Shown here: positions 1 through 11,633 of the stretch, piece by piece
Numbering within the stretch: the first letter of the stretch is position 1
Layout of the letters: each line of letters begins with the position of its first letter
DNA from: Nageia nagi
Taxonomy: Eukaryota; Pinophyta
Length of the DNA stretch: 64,000 bases
Assembly (NCBI GenBank): GCA_050084985.1
Contig: JBITNC010000001.1
Span: forward strand, 74,772,001-74,836,000
Direction: 5' to 3'
Program-made: the position numbers and the translations under genes
Notes under the pieces: generated by a model
What the model saw: the letters and a program-made list of their open reading frames with translations, nothing else
Told to the model about the DNA's origin: nothing
Databases searched by the model: none

Positions 1-1480
1 CACATCCTTCTTCTCCTCTAGTAGCAGTATCATAGACACATAGCATAGTATTCATACATGAGCTCTCCCTGGATAGAGAGTACCTTTGTACACTCCCCCA
101 ATAAGTTCCAAAGTGGCATTCCCTAGGGAGCCTTAGTTTTTCTATCCCTCCTTTCTTTTAGGGTCAAGACTCTCTTATATAGTTGTAGTTGTTTATTCTT
201 TTATGTTTCTTTTCTTTAGATGCATCCATTAGGGGCTTGTTGGCTTCATTTACATGATTGTACTTTCTAATCCCATTGATCACTTTTAGTCATTCGAGGC
301 TTTAATATACTTTCTTTCTTCCCTATGTCTCAAATTATCAAAGGTAAAGAGTTTTATTACATATGAATTGCAAGGAAAAAAAGTTCATTATCAACTAACC
401 CTTGGATTTTTATATCTTGCTCCAATCCTTTATTTAATATGCATGAGTAGGAGGGTTTGAAAGGATCTCTTCGTAATCCCACCTTCAGTATTGTAGATTT
501 CAAGTCTCCCATAGCCCCTAGCTAATTCATTATCCCAATCCTTGTCTGTGAGATATCTTTCTTCTAATATTTTAATCATGGTCTATACTAATTTTGGGGG
601 GGGATTGGAATTGATCACTAATCCAACATCTTAAGTTGCTTATACATATAGTCCTCTAGTTAATTATTGTTGAAATAACTTTCAATATTAATCCAACCCT
701 TAGTTTCTATGAATAAATCTATCCCAAATTGTACTTCCTTTCCTCTCATAACTTTTAAAAATAATCCATATTTTACTAATTGAAATCTTCGCTTAAGTGT
801 CTACCACACTAGAGACCCATTACCATCTTCAAGTAAATGACGTACATCCTTTGGATCCATTTATCCCAAGGATTTACTAGTTAACATTCTAATAAATAAA
901 AAATTATTTAGAAGATCCACTTTTAGTAGATCTTTTTAGCAACTCTTTGTTATTTAGCTTTGATCTCTTTAGACTTAAGCCTCCTTTTACTATAGGCTAA
1001 CTTACTTTCTTCCATCTTACTAATGCATATTTCCTTTCTCTTTTTGCTCATCCCTATAAAAATGTTTTAGTCATTCTATCCAATTCCTTCCCTATGACAT
1101 GTAAGGAAACAATGATAGAAAATTTGTAGATTGGCATGGCCTAAATGATTGACTAAAAGAGAATTAATCTCCCCCAAAGGTTAACCACTTTTTAGACCAA
1201 TGCTAGTTTTTTCTTTAGTAAGATCTAATAGATTCATTGAGATAACTATTTGACTTTTTGAAATGTAAAGGGATCTCAAAAAAGACCACTAGAAGAGAAG
1301 TCAATGTGAATCTCATGATCCAAAGAATTTTATCACAAAGCCTTTGATCGATATTGAAGAATACGACTTAATTTGTGGTTCGAAGATAAACATTGAAAGC
1401 ATCTTTGATCATTCTCACTTCCCTAGGTTGACGACTCCAATCCTATGACATCCATGAAGGGTGAGAGGGTCAAAACCTCC
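1..1480 (-). pseudogene. L1-type LINE ORF2 remnant (C-terminal RT part)
   Basis: Read on the minus strand, this region gives a broken but recognisable L1 ORF2 tail. At about 1330-1180 is the stretch resembling 'LNWSxKWLTFGGR', and at about 1090-1040 'ELDRMTKTFL' followed by stops where the family has W-G. At about 1030-950 comes 'KYALVRWKKV' and then 'VKGGLSLKRSKL'. This order (thumb, then the KGGLGL box, then a tail) is typical of plant L1 reverse transcriptase C-termini. The frame is interrupted by TAG and TGA at expected tryptophans and by small indels. The N-terminal half and the poly(A) tail are not seen; the 3-prime end of the element lies left of the window. It acted in target-primed reverse transcription when intact. 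I am fairly sure of the class, not of the boundaries. Confidence 0.7.
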
Positions 1481-2002
1481 TCACCCACTATGATACTATA
1501 AGTGAACATTGTTATCTTCTCCTAAAGATACAATTACCTAAGCTTTCAACCTTATAGAAAAAAGACATAATTCTCCTAAAGATAAACGTCTACTTAACGT
1601 TATCTTTAAATCTAAAATAAAAATAAAAAATTGTATTACTCATTATTAATATGTATTTTACAAACCCTACAATAATTATCTAAGATTTTATTTGAAAATG
1701 TGTTTTCTAAAACCTATGTTCAAACCACTATTGTTGGCATTATTATTTAAAGAGCATGACTACCATGAGAACACAAAACTCAAGAAACTGCTATTACAGA
1801 TAAGGAATATACCAATTTTCTATTGTTCATAGCATACTTGCATAATCCACCAACATTATCCAATACAACACATCATAATTACTAGCATAACATTATAATA
1901 ACATAAACCATGTAACGCTTTGCAAGTTCTCATTTCACAACATTCAGTACACTTCAGTGAAGGTATACGTACTAACATTAGTCACAATATTAAAGCCACA
2001 GA
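1481..2002. other. Spacer between LINE remnant and host gene
   Basis: AT-rich sequence with no open frame or repeat that I can support. The part nearest 2003 is the likely 3-prime untranslated and polyadenylation region of the minus-strand gene that ends there. Confidence 0.4.
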
Positions 2003-3602
2003 CTATGGAGATGGGCTTTCTTCTCTGGTTTTCTTCACATTTGCTTCTATTTCTGCACTCCCAAAGTCCTGAGAAAAAAACAGACTTTGAACTTGGAGAC
2101 TCAGGCATTTATACTTGCTGATATATATGTTGTATAGTCATACATGATGTAATTAATATATTTATAGACAAATTCTATGCTAATATATGAGATTAGAATA
2201 CCTCTTCCAGCAAAGCATCGAAGATAAAGAGCTCATCGCAAGAAATATCAGCTTGCAATACTGTCAAGCCCATTGCTTCTATTGCTTCCAATACAGCATT
2301 GATTGCTCCATCCCATTTCGCAGATGACACATGAAGCCGCAATCCATATTCGTGTTCTATCATCTCCACCTGCAGAACATACATTATGTATGCATCAACT
2401 GTTTTGTTCAAGAAAAAAATAATCCTCACATTAGTCGTTCAATTTCCTGCACTGATGTAAAATACGAAGTAATCGAAAGACGTCAAGCAAACAGAAACAA
2501 AAGGTGTAAAATGCAATAAGATCTCGTTCTCAAAATGAATTTCATTACTAACAAATTGGAGGGATAAATTATGATTCGGGTCCTAGTAAAACAATTCAAA
2601 TGAGAAGGAGAAAAAAAAGATGTGTACTGTAAGGCTAGAAACTACATAGTTAACTCCAAAAACAGACTACCTCTTTCATAGTGCAGATTTCCATCATTTA
2701 AAAGTAAACATGCTATGGCCGGATAACTTTCAATATTTGGATATTGTACTAAAAATATATTTTTATATCTCAGTGATCAAAAATACGTCAATAGGATTGA
2801 ACAGTACAATCCAGTTGAATAACAGAAAGTGCTAAGATTGAAAACCCTAAGGACTAACAAAAGTTCAAACAAAATAACAAAATTATATTATAAGAATGTC
2901 TCAAAAACTATATTAAAAAAAAATATATAAACAGTTAAACTTGAAAACTTTTACCCTCAACCTGTAATACTTTATAGGTCGATCGCCTTCGCCTCATGAA
3001 TCTAAAGAATTTTACCCGTCTTCAGGGATTTCCATGAACAAAACCTCCATGTACATTAAAATTTAATTAATAAACTAATCTAAATATTTAATGAAATATT
3101 TTGGAAATAAAATTCTAAGATAAAGCTAGATTAATAGTTTTCTATATGTGATTTATAACGACCTCTACTTAATAATAATAGTTTTGAGTATGAGATTTAG
3201 AATAACCGTCCTGGAGCAAAGAAATTAAATAACTTGCTGTTAAGTTTTCTTTTTCTATTCCTTCCTTTTGTGTTGTCTGATTGAATTTGTTTACCCGAAA
3301 CTATTAAATTCAATTAGTATTTGATCTTGATATCTTGCCTTGGATTCTGGCTGACTGTCTTCCTCCTCCTTGAGTATAGCAGCTCTTTCTGCTACAAGCA
3401 AACCATGAAGTTGCTGCACATGTTCCAAGACGTTAGCCACTGGACAAGCATTACATTCCAACAAAGAGTCTTGATCAATTTTTCTCATAACAGACTCCAA
3501 AACAGAAGGATCTTTCACTGCCTCGAACATTTTGGGGTTTCTGGACCTTAACAATTTGACTCTTTCAACCTCCTGCCGAAGTCTCTCCAAAATATTTGAC
3601 AT
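2003..3602 (-). CDS. Small protein with C-terminal bHLH-type ACT-like domain, four exons
   Basis: Proposed exons on the minus strand are 3602-3295, 3001-2962, 2369-2202 and 2068-2003. They join in frame to 193 residues ending at TAG (2005-2003). Donors are GTAAAC, GTTGAG and GTATTC. Acceptors follow ctttag, ttctgcag and ttctcag. Phases agree at all three junctions, which is strong support for a real gene. The third exon (56 codons) reads like the ACT-like dimerisation domain at the C-terminus of plant bHLH factors: 'GLRLHVSSAK', then 'LEAIEAMGLTVLQADISC'. The first exon is acidic and helical ('ILERLRQEVERV', 'LLVAERAAIL') and carries no basic helix-loop-helix that I can see. Just upstream of the ATG lies ttgttcag, which could be another acceptor, so 5-prime exons with the DNA-binding part may be missing from this model. 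A role as a transcription-factor partner is inference. It is the only frame here that lacks decay-type stops. Confidence 0.7.
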
Positions 3603-4239
3603 CCTGAACAACAATATCAAGATCTCTCTATCGCCTCCAGTTACCGGACCTCAGAAATACTTTACCTATTTTGATTTCATGACACCCAGAAACAAAGATC
3701 TAAAGTACAATACATTTGTCTGTGGATAGAAGTTACTGTACACACATTGAAATCTAGGTCTTCACCATGATAAGTTCCTTTCTCTAGGTCTTCATCTTCT
3801 GTATGTACCAGAGATAATGAAAGACTTTAGCGTCTTCCGTCTTTAGTTAGCACGCAAGTCCAATCACGGAAAAAGGTAACCTATGCAATTGACATTTTCG
3901 TTATCCTGATAAACACCCATAAATGGCTTCCGTGCGGTTAGCAGGTTACAAAATCTAGATGAATATCTTGAAACTGCCCGCCTACCGACATTTTGTACCC
4001 TATTCCACCTACCATGACTGGCAAGAAATAATAGAGGTCTGAATAACTGTGCATAAGTAAATGGTAAATAGGAGATCAGTACTGTCAAATGGGGCGTACC
4101 TAATGCGTGGAATGATTGCAAATTTGCAATTTTTCATTCATGGAAGAAGAAAATACTATGGATTTCTCATCAATCACGGAGAGTGTTTGGGAATGTGGGA
4201 CTGGGATGGCATGGCGGATCATGCTGTTTGTCAAATAGA
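3603..4239. promoter_or_regulatory. Upstream region of the ACT-domain gene
   Basis: This is the sequence directly 5-prime of the minus-strand gene. No TATA box or upstream exon could be assigned. Short open frames here lack codon or motif support. If ttgttcag next to the ATG is a real acceptor, part of this stretch is intron. Confidence 0.3.
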
Positions 4240-5026
4240 CATACGTGGTTCCTTTCTACCCCAGGTCCCCAACGGATTTATAGGAAGTTTGCGTGCGATA
4301 GGACTGAAATTGTTGACATTCATGGTGCTCTGGAGTCTGGAGTCGCTGTTCGAGCGTAAAAGGACTATCAAGATCAATGAATTTCCGAGCTATATGTAAT
4401 CATTTCCTTGCTGTCTTCACAGAAAGTAACCATTTACGGCGCCATCATTTACTGCTGAAATTGATGTAAACATTAACTAAGGTAACAAATCCAGGGACTT
4501 AAGGCATGTTATAATCGTGATCAATGATAAAAAATATTTAATGGTCCGCATTTAATGAGTTGTACCTGTGTACTTTGACTTCATGATTTTGTTTTCAAAA
4601 TCTAGTAGTTGAGAGATCACATTCAATGTCATCTTTAGGACATACGTGGTTCCTTTCTACCTCAGGTCCCCAACGGATTTATAGAAGTTTGCGTGCGATA
4701 GGACTGAAATTGTTGACACTATTGGTCCTCTGGAGTCGCTGTTCGAGCGTACAAGGACTATCAAGATCAATGAATTTCAGAGCTATATGTAATCATTTCC
4801 TTGCTGTCTTCACATTTACGGCGCCATCATTTACTGCCGAAATTGATGTAAACATTAACTAAGGTAACAAACCCAGGGACTTAAGGCATGTTATAACCGT
4901 ATCAAATTTAAATGAGCAATGATAAAAAATATTTAATGAGTTGTACCTGTGTACTTTGACTTCATGATTTTGTTTTCAAAATATGGAAGTTGAGAGTTCA
5001 CATTCAATGTTATCTTTGGGACATAG
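4240..5026. repeat. Tandem duplication of about 400 bp
   Basis: Copy one runs from 'atacgtggttcctttctacc' at 4241 to about 4640. Copy two runs from 4642 to about 5021. The spacing is 401 bp at the left edge and about 381 bp at the right edge, the second copy having lost short blocks (for example the 'agaaagtaacc' segment near 4421). Identity is high by eye. Both copies carry 'ttacggcgccatcatttactg' and 'gttttcaaaat', and read through the same weak open frame on the plus strand. I see no protein family in that frame. The duplication lies less than 1 kb upstream of the ACT-domain gene. Confidence 0.85.
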
Positions 5027-5987
5027 AGGAGAGGCTCACTAGTTGTGCACTCTAACTTCATGTTTCTTAAAATTCGATTTAATTAGTTTTAATTTTTTTA
5101 TACTTTCTTTTTTTTTTATTTAGTTGTTTGTTTATAATTAAGGTTTCAAATTATCATTATTAAATTTGATAGGTTAAATATGTATCATTGTAAAAACTAT
5201 CCAAAATAGCATTTTGCTAAAGCTATGTTCATGGGTGCGAATTACAACCTTTCACCATCAATTACACTTACATCAATAGTTCAACGTTAAGTCACATATT
5301 TAATTAATTTATCAAATATAATGATGATGACTCGAAATTTTAATTATAAGCAAAAAATTTTGCAAGGAAAAAACTATAAAAAATTTAGAATTTAAGAGGC
5401 ATAAATTAGAATGCACCACTACTGGATCCTCTCCCTTATCAATCATATATTTAAAATAAATTTAAAATGATTACTTACTATTTACTTATTAACACAAAAA
5501 TTTATGGAAGTTGGTAATTTAATGCATAAGAATCGATAATTTAATGCCCAACTACTAGTTCAAATGTATTTTGTGAATGAACAAATATATGATAATAGGC
5601 CTCACAACCATTGGAACGCACTCAACTACTGGGTCCTCTCCCCTAATCACTTTGATTTAATGGATATGATTGTTAGATTGTAGTTAAATGGATTAACATG
5701 TTTATGTGAAAGTAAGAGTTAGAAAGGTAAAAAGGTAAAGTATATTAACATTTATGAGAGATTAATCGGCTTATGGGATGATTGTAGCAGGTTATTGCAT
5801 AGCATGTATGTTTTGTAGTGGGAATCAAACATGGGATACAAGATGTAGCAAGGTCAATACATGACCAACTCAACAAATCGAGTCTTGGGAGTGCTTTATC
5901 CCTTTAATAGGAGTAATGGGTTGAAAGAAGTCATCAATTTAGTAGTTATGGATATCTCTTGTATAGATATGTACCTAATCAAGTTGC
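5027..5987. other. AT-rich spacer
   Basis: No gene was found. A short direct repeat is visible: 'ctactggatcctctccc' near 5416 and 'ctactgggtcctctcccc' near 5625, each in a similar context. The Athila-like LTR begins at 5988. Confidence 0.4.
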
Positions 5988-7192
5988 TGTGTAAAATATA
6001 GGTTTCTCAATTTTCCTCAGGTTTGTCACTAACCTCCCTCTCTAATGAACCTCTCACTTGTTGTTGTGAAGGGACCAGTTAGCTCAAAGAGCTAGTACTC
6101 CAATACTCAAGAAGTTTTTATTACCTCTCATTAGATTTGAGAAAACCATATTGAACATTCATTACATTATCAAATTCGGGCAGTGTTCTATGGCTATATG
6201 CGATAAACAACCCTATTCCAATTTCAAGCTTATAACCAAAGCATACACTAAAGAAATGTACTAAAAGGAAAACTAGAAAGCAAATGAAATCTAGTCTAAT
6301 ATTTTGGGTTTTTATTATTTTGTTGTTGCTACTTGAAATACCATTTATTGTAAATGAAACCACTCCCAACTTCTATCTAATGTAATAAATTCACACACAA
6401 GAATAGAAATAAAAAGAGAGAGACACCACCAATAAAGTGGGCCCTTGCTTCACCAACAGAGGTCCCTTAAACATCAAACTTAAATTAACTTAATTCCTTT
6501 ATTTAATAATGCTTCAAATATGAATAATATAATAATTCTTCTTATAGAACAACCAACCCCTTTGGAGAAGAGAGTTATCTCTTATATTCTACTTTTTGCA
6601 CAACTTCCTTCTATTTTTAATATTCTTGTTACAAAAGATAGGAGCAAATTTTATTACAATCACATCAAACTAAGATCTATTCTATTTATAACCAGTTTAG
6701 TACACAGGTAGTTCTGATCTCCTAAATAAAGGTAGCATTCTTCTTGCGTATAGTTATTCTTTCTTCATGCCTCTATTGAAAATATTTCGATTAGGCCTCT
6801 TTATTATTCCTGACTCCTCAAGGTATATCTTTCAATATGCATTAAGGTTTTATGTTGAATACTCTTTATCCACTTGTTGACTCATTCTTTTGATCATAGT
6901 GATAGTGAAAGTTCCATGTCTTGGGGATCATAGATACGTGTAACGTATTCTTTGACTCTTCTCCCTTTGTGATTATTTATTTAACAAAGTCATGCTAACA
7001 TCTTGAAAGATCTTTGCTCACTTTCCTTAATTCACTTTTTAAATCATCCTTACTTTAAAGCATGTGTTACTGTAGTGTATACTGACTATAGCACACACAT
7101 GGTTGCAGCACATACTAACTACAATGCACACATGACTACAGCATATACTGACTATAATGTACACATGATTGCAACACAAGTGTAGATACGTA
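5988..7192 (-). repeat. Athila-like 3-prime LTR
   Basis: It begins TGTGTAAAATATAGG (5988) and is homologous to the copy at 27465 for about 1.08 kb. It ends at ..gatacgTA at 7192, directly against a pyrimidine run that is the element's polypurine tract on the minus strand. The terminal TA would be a CA changed by one C-to-T transition. The last part (7076-7177) is a 33-bp tandem repeat that the other LTR lacks. Confidence 0.7.
7076..7177. repeat. 33-bp tandem repeat, three copies, within the LTR
   Basis: Three diverged units of the type 'atactgactataatgtaca' + 'catgattgcaac'. They lie in what would be the start of U3 on the minus strand. The unit length is a multiple of three, so one plus-strand frame reads a peptide repeat (Y-T-D-Y-x-x-H-M), which I treat as a by-product. 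Confidence 0.8.
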
Positions 7193-7208
7193 CCCTTTTT
7201 ATTTTACC
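7193..7208 (-). other. Polypurine tract of the Athila-like element
   Basis: GGTAAAATAAAAAGGG on the minus strand lies immediately upstream of the LTR start at 7192. This is the expected place for plus-strand priming. Assignment is by position and composition. Confidence 0.6.
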
Positions 7209-7480
7209 ATAGATAACTAGAATTTCATTAACGTAATTACTCTAACTACTGCATTGAAGTTTCTTTAGCGTAATAACTTAATGGAATGCGCTAAAGTTTC
7301 AAAGAAATCCTTTTACAAGCAATTCATCAGTATTTGGAATAAAAATATAACAAAATATTCATCATAGCATAATAAACACTAAACACTTATCAAGCACACA
7401 TTTCTATTTAGTTAAGAAAAATAAACGTATTAAGTCATTCATTCATAGTACCAAAATTTCTATACAGGTAACCATTTATA

Positions 7481-10445
7481 TCAAAACTAAGAGTAATATT
7501 TTATCTCATCATTTCCCCTATACCTGAATCTTATTGCTTCTATAGCAACAAAACTTTCTTAACTATTCCCCAGATGTCTTATCAATTTACTACTTCGATC
7601 GTAAGGTTTAGTGGTTAGACTTATGCATCGCTCATATCCTAGGTCTAGAGCTCTTCGTGGTAGTGGTATTGATGTTGCATTTGTCATGTATCTAGTGACT
7701 TCTTTCCTCTATTGTTCAAATTCAAATGGATCTTGTTCTTCCTTCTCAAACTAGAATGTTGTTGGATGAATAATTAATGGTGGTCTAAATTGTATCCTAA
7801 TCAATTTGAGTAGATTTCCCTCTATAATGTTGATGATTATCAAGGCCCTTTTCTTACTCCATTTGAGGTTCATAGGGGAAATGAATTCTCTTTTATAGTA
7901 CTTCCTTTTCTACAACTCGTATCTCATCCAACATCCTAATAATGCATCATAAAAATATTCTTTAATTTTTGACTTACACTCTTGGAGGTAATTTTGCATG
8001 GTATGCATGTATTCAGGTTTAATTAGAAGCTGTCGAGGTAGTGGTTTGAATAAAGTACAAATCTTAAATGGTTGAACCTCCTCCATTCTCACTAGTAATT
8101 CATCACTGAGTTCTTTTTGGTGAAACTATTCAAGCTCATAATACCACTTAACTTGATTTATCAAAATAGACATAAATGCTTTGAGTTGTACTTATCCAAT
8201 AAATAAATTAGGGAGGAAAGTGGGTTCTTCACTTACTATGAATCCATGTACAAATAGTTCACTGATGAAGTTTTTATCCTCTTTAGAACTCTCCATGTAC
8301 GCTTTTACAAAGTCCCTTAGATCTTAGAGAGACTAGGGCTCTTGATTCTTTATTTGTTGCAGTTTCCAAGAGAAGTATCTTTGTTTTTTATACAAACTGT
8401 ACATTGTAGAGGGCACCTTAGTTTGAGATACATTTTCAACTATCTCACATGTAGTTTGAATCTCCCTCCTTACTATACTTACTTCCATTTCATACCTTTC
8501 CTTTTATGTTTTGTGTTTTGCTTCTTCACTAAGGTAATGATGGAACACTAGTCCGGATAGATGTTCTGCCTTCCTTAATTCTTCAAACTCATAGGCCAAC
8601 TATCTATAATCTTATTTTATTTTGTAATCAACTTATCTTCTTGTTGTCTAAGTTTTCTATTTTCTATTTTGATGTATAAAAGTTATGTTTTCAACTATTC
8701 CATTTCCTCCTCTATCTGATTGATTTTCTTTACATTATATTCTAGTTCTGATTCAATGATTCTCTTTACAATTCCTTCAAATAACTTAATATTTTGGTCA
8801 AAAACATATTCAATATAATTTACCTAATCTTCTGGTGATGGTTCATCCATTTCTTAAGTTTCCTCTACTTCTATTGGTTGTTCCAATGTTTCATTAGGGT
8901 TAGGATTTTGACCCAACTTCTCTAGTTCTATTTTAGTTCCCTCTTCTTCCATTTTTTCTTCAATGATTCCTTCAAGGTAACAGAGCTCCATGAATTATTG
9001 TTCATTTATCTCCAACTCCTTCTGTAACTAAGCAATCAATTCTTTTAGCTCCTTATTTCTTCCCATTAACTACTCCAACTATGTTTGCATAGGAATATTT
9101 TCTTCTAAAATATTAGGGATATGGAACTCGTAGAATTCTTCTTATGATATTCTTCCCTGGTCCATTTGAGTTCTATTATCTACCATTTCCACTGGTTCAT
9201 CCCTCATAAAATTTTCTTCATAAATTGAGGTTTCTTCACAAATTGAGAGTAAAGGGTTTGAACTCAACTTTGTACACTTCCTCCTTCATAACTTTGAGGG
9301 ATTTCTATTGCTATCCTTACATCATTTGCTTGACTCCCCAAGCCTCCCATAGTTGTTTATGATATTTATACTCTTTCTTCATTGATTAGGGTAGATGAAC
9401 TTAAGGTTTCTTTGGCTTTTAATGATGCCAAAAAAACCCTAGATCTAGTGGGTCCTTATGTTTTTCTTCACAACCTTCTTCTCTTTATGCCTCTTTTCTT
9501 TCTTCCCATAATGGTTTTTGGTCCTAGAACTCCTTCAGCCATAGGTTTTGAAGAGCTTCCTTCTTGTTGCCTAAAATTTTCTTCATCCCTTAGCACCTCT
9601 GAGGTAGCGACTCTTTGATATTTGGCCCTTGAACATTCTTTATGGGTGGAATCTCCTCTTTGTAATGCCCTTCATCTTCTATAATTTCAAGTTTTGACTA
9701 TGACCTAGGTATAGCTTCAATTACAACAATTAACCCCCATTTTTTTGCTCCATTTTCCAAGGCCAAAATAGTCTCCTTATAGATTAGGGTTATTAACCTA
9801 TGGTATTGAAGAACTAAATTGCAATGTTGATGCTCTTCTTCCATGTGCTTCAAGCTTTGGAAAAGAAATTATAGGAGGTTTACCCTATACATGTTCCCAT
9901 GTCATAAGTATAACAATATCTTGCTGTTCTTACCTCCATTAGTTGCATAATTTTCATTGTAAGTGAAATAACACATAACCCACTTAGCTATGCAATCCTA
10001 AGGTCTTGGAAGGGTTATTCTATCCACTCCGTGAATGATATTTCCTCCTTTGTATAATTTTATTATTGTTTCTCTTAAGGGTGGAATTGGGATAATAGTT
10101 TAGGAATTCATGCTCTTCCTCCAATTGCCTCACCCACTATTGGAAAGCCAAAATGCAACTAAGGACATTGATAAACACATGAATGGGTATCCCCCAAATA
10201 ATGATTTTATTTTCATTACGCAAGGTCATGGCAAAGTCTTCTACCATAATGAGATTATAGCCCTCAAACTTGTGCATGAAGTAATACCACCCCACCTGTT
10301 GGAAATATGCAATAGCTTCCTATTCATCATCAAGTTCTTCAATTGAATGAGGTTCCCAAGTATTTTTGGCACACCTTCATGCCATATGGATGTCAATAGG
10401 ACCACCTGTCAAGTAGTCATCCAAAAGGAAATTCTAAAAATATCA
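7481..10445 (-). pseudogene. Long degraded ORF between integrase and 3-prime LTR (env-like position), function unknown
   Basis: The minus strand reads as protein for about 980 codons with perhaps two frameshifts (near 10000 and 9300-9550) and many TAA/TAG stops where glutamine fits. The N-terminal part (10440-9700) has a globular, partly hydrophobic character with pieces such as 'EGYNLIMVEDFAMTL' and 'NMYRVNLL'. The middle (9240-8580) is strongly acidic and coiled-coil-like, with segments such as 'NKELKELIA', 'IIEEKMEEEG' and 'IENRKLRQQEDKL'. The C-terminal part (8400-7481) is mixed and basic in places, with 'YLQECKSKIKEYFYDALLG' and 'RRALDLGYERCISL'. Athila elements often carry an ORF here that is called env-like. 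I saw no clear signal peptide or transmembrane pair, so I make no functional claim. It ends at TGA 7483-7481, about 270 bp before the polypurine tract. Confidence 0.7.
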
Positions 10446-10778
10446 TTAGATACCTCTCATAATGACTTATCATTATTACCTTATCCCCTTTTTAAAGAAT
10501 AGAGGAGGACACATGTCGAGCTAGGTGGGTTACATGGTGATAGGTACATGTCAATATCTTTTAATCTTATCATTTTTAAATTACCATGTGTGGTATATGG
10601 TAACATGCATTAAAGTTTCCATACACTAAAGTATGCATTATGGTACTTTAAACAACGCAACCATGAAATTTGATAGGTTAACTTGTAAATTCATCTATTA
10701 TGGAAAGGAATTCATGTTGAAGAGTTTTTTTGTGCGCTAAAATGAAATTATACTGAAGTTTTTTTTTAAATGTGCATT

Positions 10779-11633
10779 TGTTTACAAATAAAAATTGAGA
10801 GTGCAAATAAGTAAATAGGTGACTATCTACAAACTCAATATTATCTGTATTCTAGCTACGGGTAGCAATTTATTCTAGATAACAATAAACAACATATAAC
10901 AATTCAGAAGTGTAAATGTAACAAACAAGACTGTGATTTATGTACTAACCTCACGAAACATACCTGACAATGAAAGATGCTGAGATTGGCGATGTAGTGA
11001 TAATAAGCTGCCTTTTCCACAACGTCGTGACCTGCAAGGATGTGACAAGAGGACCGCGGGCGGTCCGTTTCAGTTGTATAAGAGCACCGACGGTGTTCTT
11101 CCGTTCACAAAGGAGCACCGACGGCCTTATTTTGATAGCTTTGACCTCTCAGTTAGGTCCAGATCTTCAGTATAGATATCTCAGATTGCAGTATAATATC
11201 AGTATTGATCGCAGATGTCAGGAGAGCTCACGCAAGGAAGCACACAAACCACAGCCTTGTAGGCGGTACCAAGAGATACCTTAGGGGGTAGCCACTTACA
11301 AGACCATACGCGGGATCATGTGTATCCTTGTTGTTGTGGACTTACTATTAGATCCCTTATTTATATAGATATAGGTAATACCGCCCATAGGTCGGCGTGC
11401 ATCCACATAAATAAGGTTAATTCACAAGATTTAAGATAAATACATCAATAAACAAGATAATTCATGCAATACTCAAGGTAAACCATGCAATATTCAAGAT
11501 AACCCATGCAATATTCATATTCAAGCCAAACATTGATATTATCACTTTAATCCATTCAAGACATATAGTTAGGCCAAACATATTTCATTAATTTATTGAT
11601 TTAAAAACATAAAATCATTTTTATGTGTTAACA
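10779..11633 (-). mobile_element. Solo LTR, 855 bp, with GCATT target duplication
   Basis: The termini are TGTTTACA..TGTTAACA, giving the TGTT..AACA ends expected of an LTR. GCATT occurs at 10774-10778 and again at 11634-11638, a 5-bp target duplication. The minus strand carries a TATA-like box (TATATAAATAAGG around 11370-11358). The element is more GC-rich than its surroundings and includes three 21-bp repeats and a short palindrome at 11051-11066 (GGACCGC-GG-GCGGTCC). No gag or pol is present. The family is not identified. A plus-strand open frame at 10970-11284 is probably chance. Confidence 0.75.
11454..11516. repeat. 21-bp tandem repeat, three copies
   Basis: Units are 'aagataattcatgcaatactc' and two near-identical followers at 11475 and 11496. 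They lie upstream of the TATA-like box in the minus-strand solo LTR, so in its presumptive U3. Confidence 0.85.

Noticed and set aside
3864-4121. 85-codon minus-strand frame upstream of the ACT-domain gene as a 5-prime exon
   Set aside because: No donor in phase with the first exon and no domain similarity could be shown.
4061-4862. Two similar plus-strand frames in the tandem duplication
   Set aside because: The similarity is explained by the DNA duplication. No protein family or splice support.
7003-7185. Repeat peptide (YTDYxxHM) as a possible gene
   Set aside because: It is the frame of a 33-bp repeat in the LTR and has no start context or homology.
10970-11284. 104-codon plus-strand frame
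   Set aside because: Lies inside the solo LTR, antisense to its TATA box, without family motifs.
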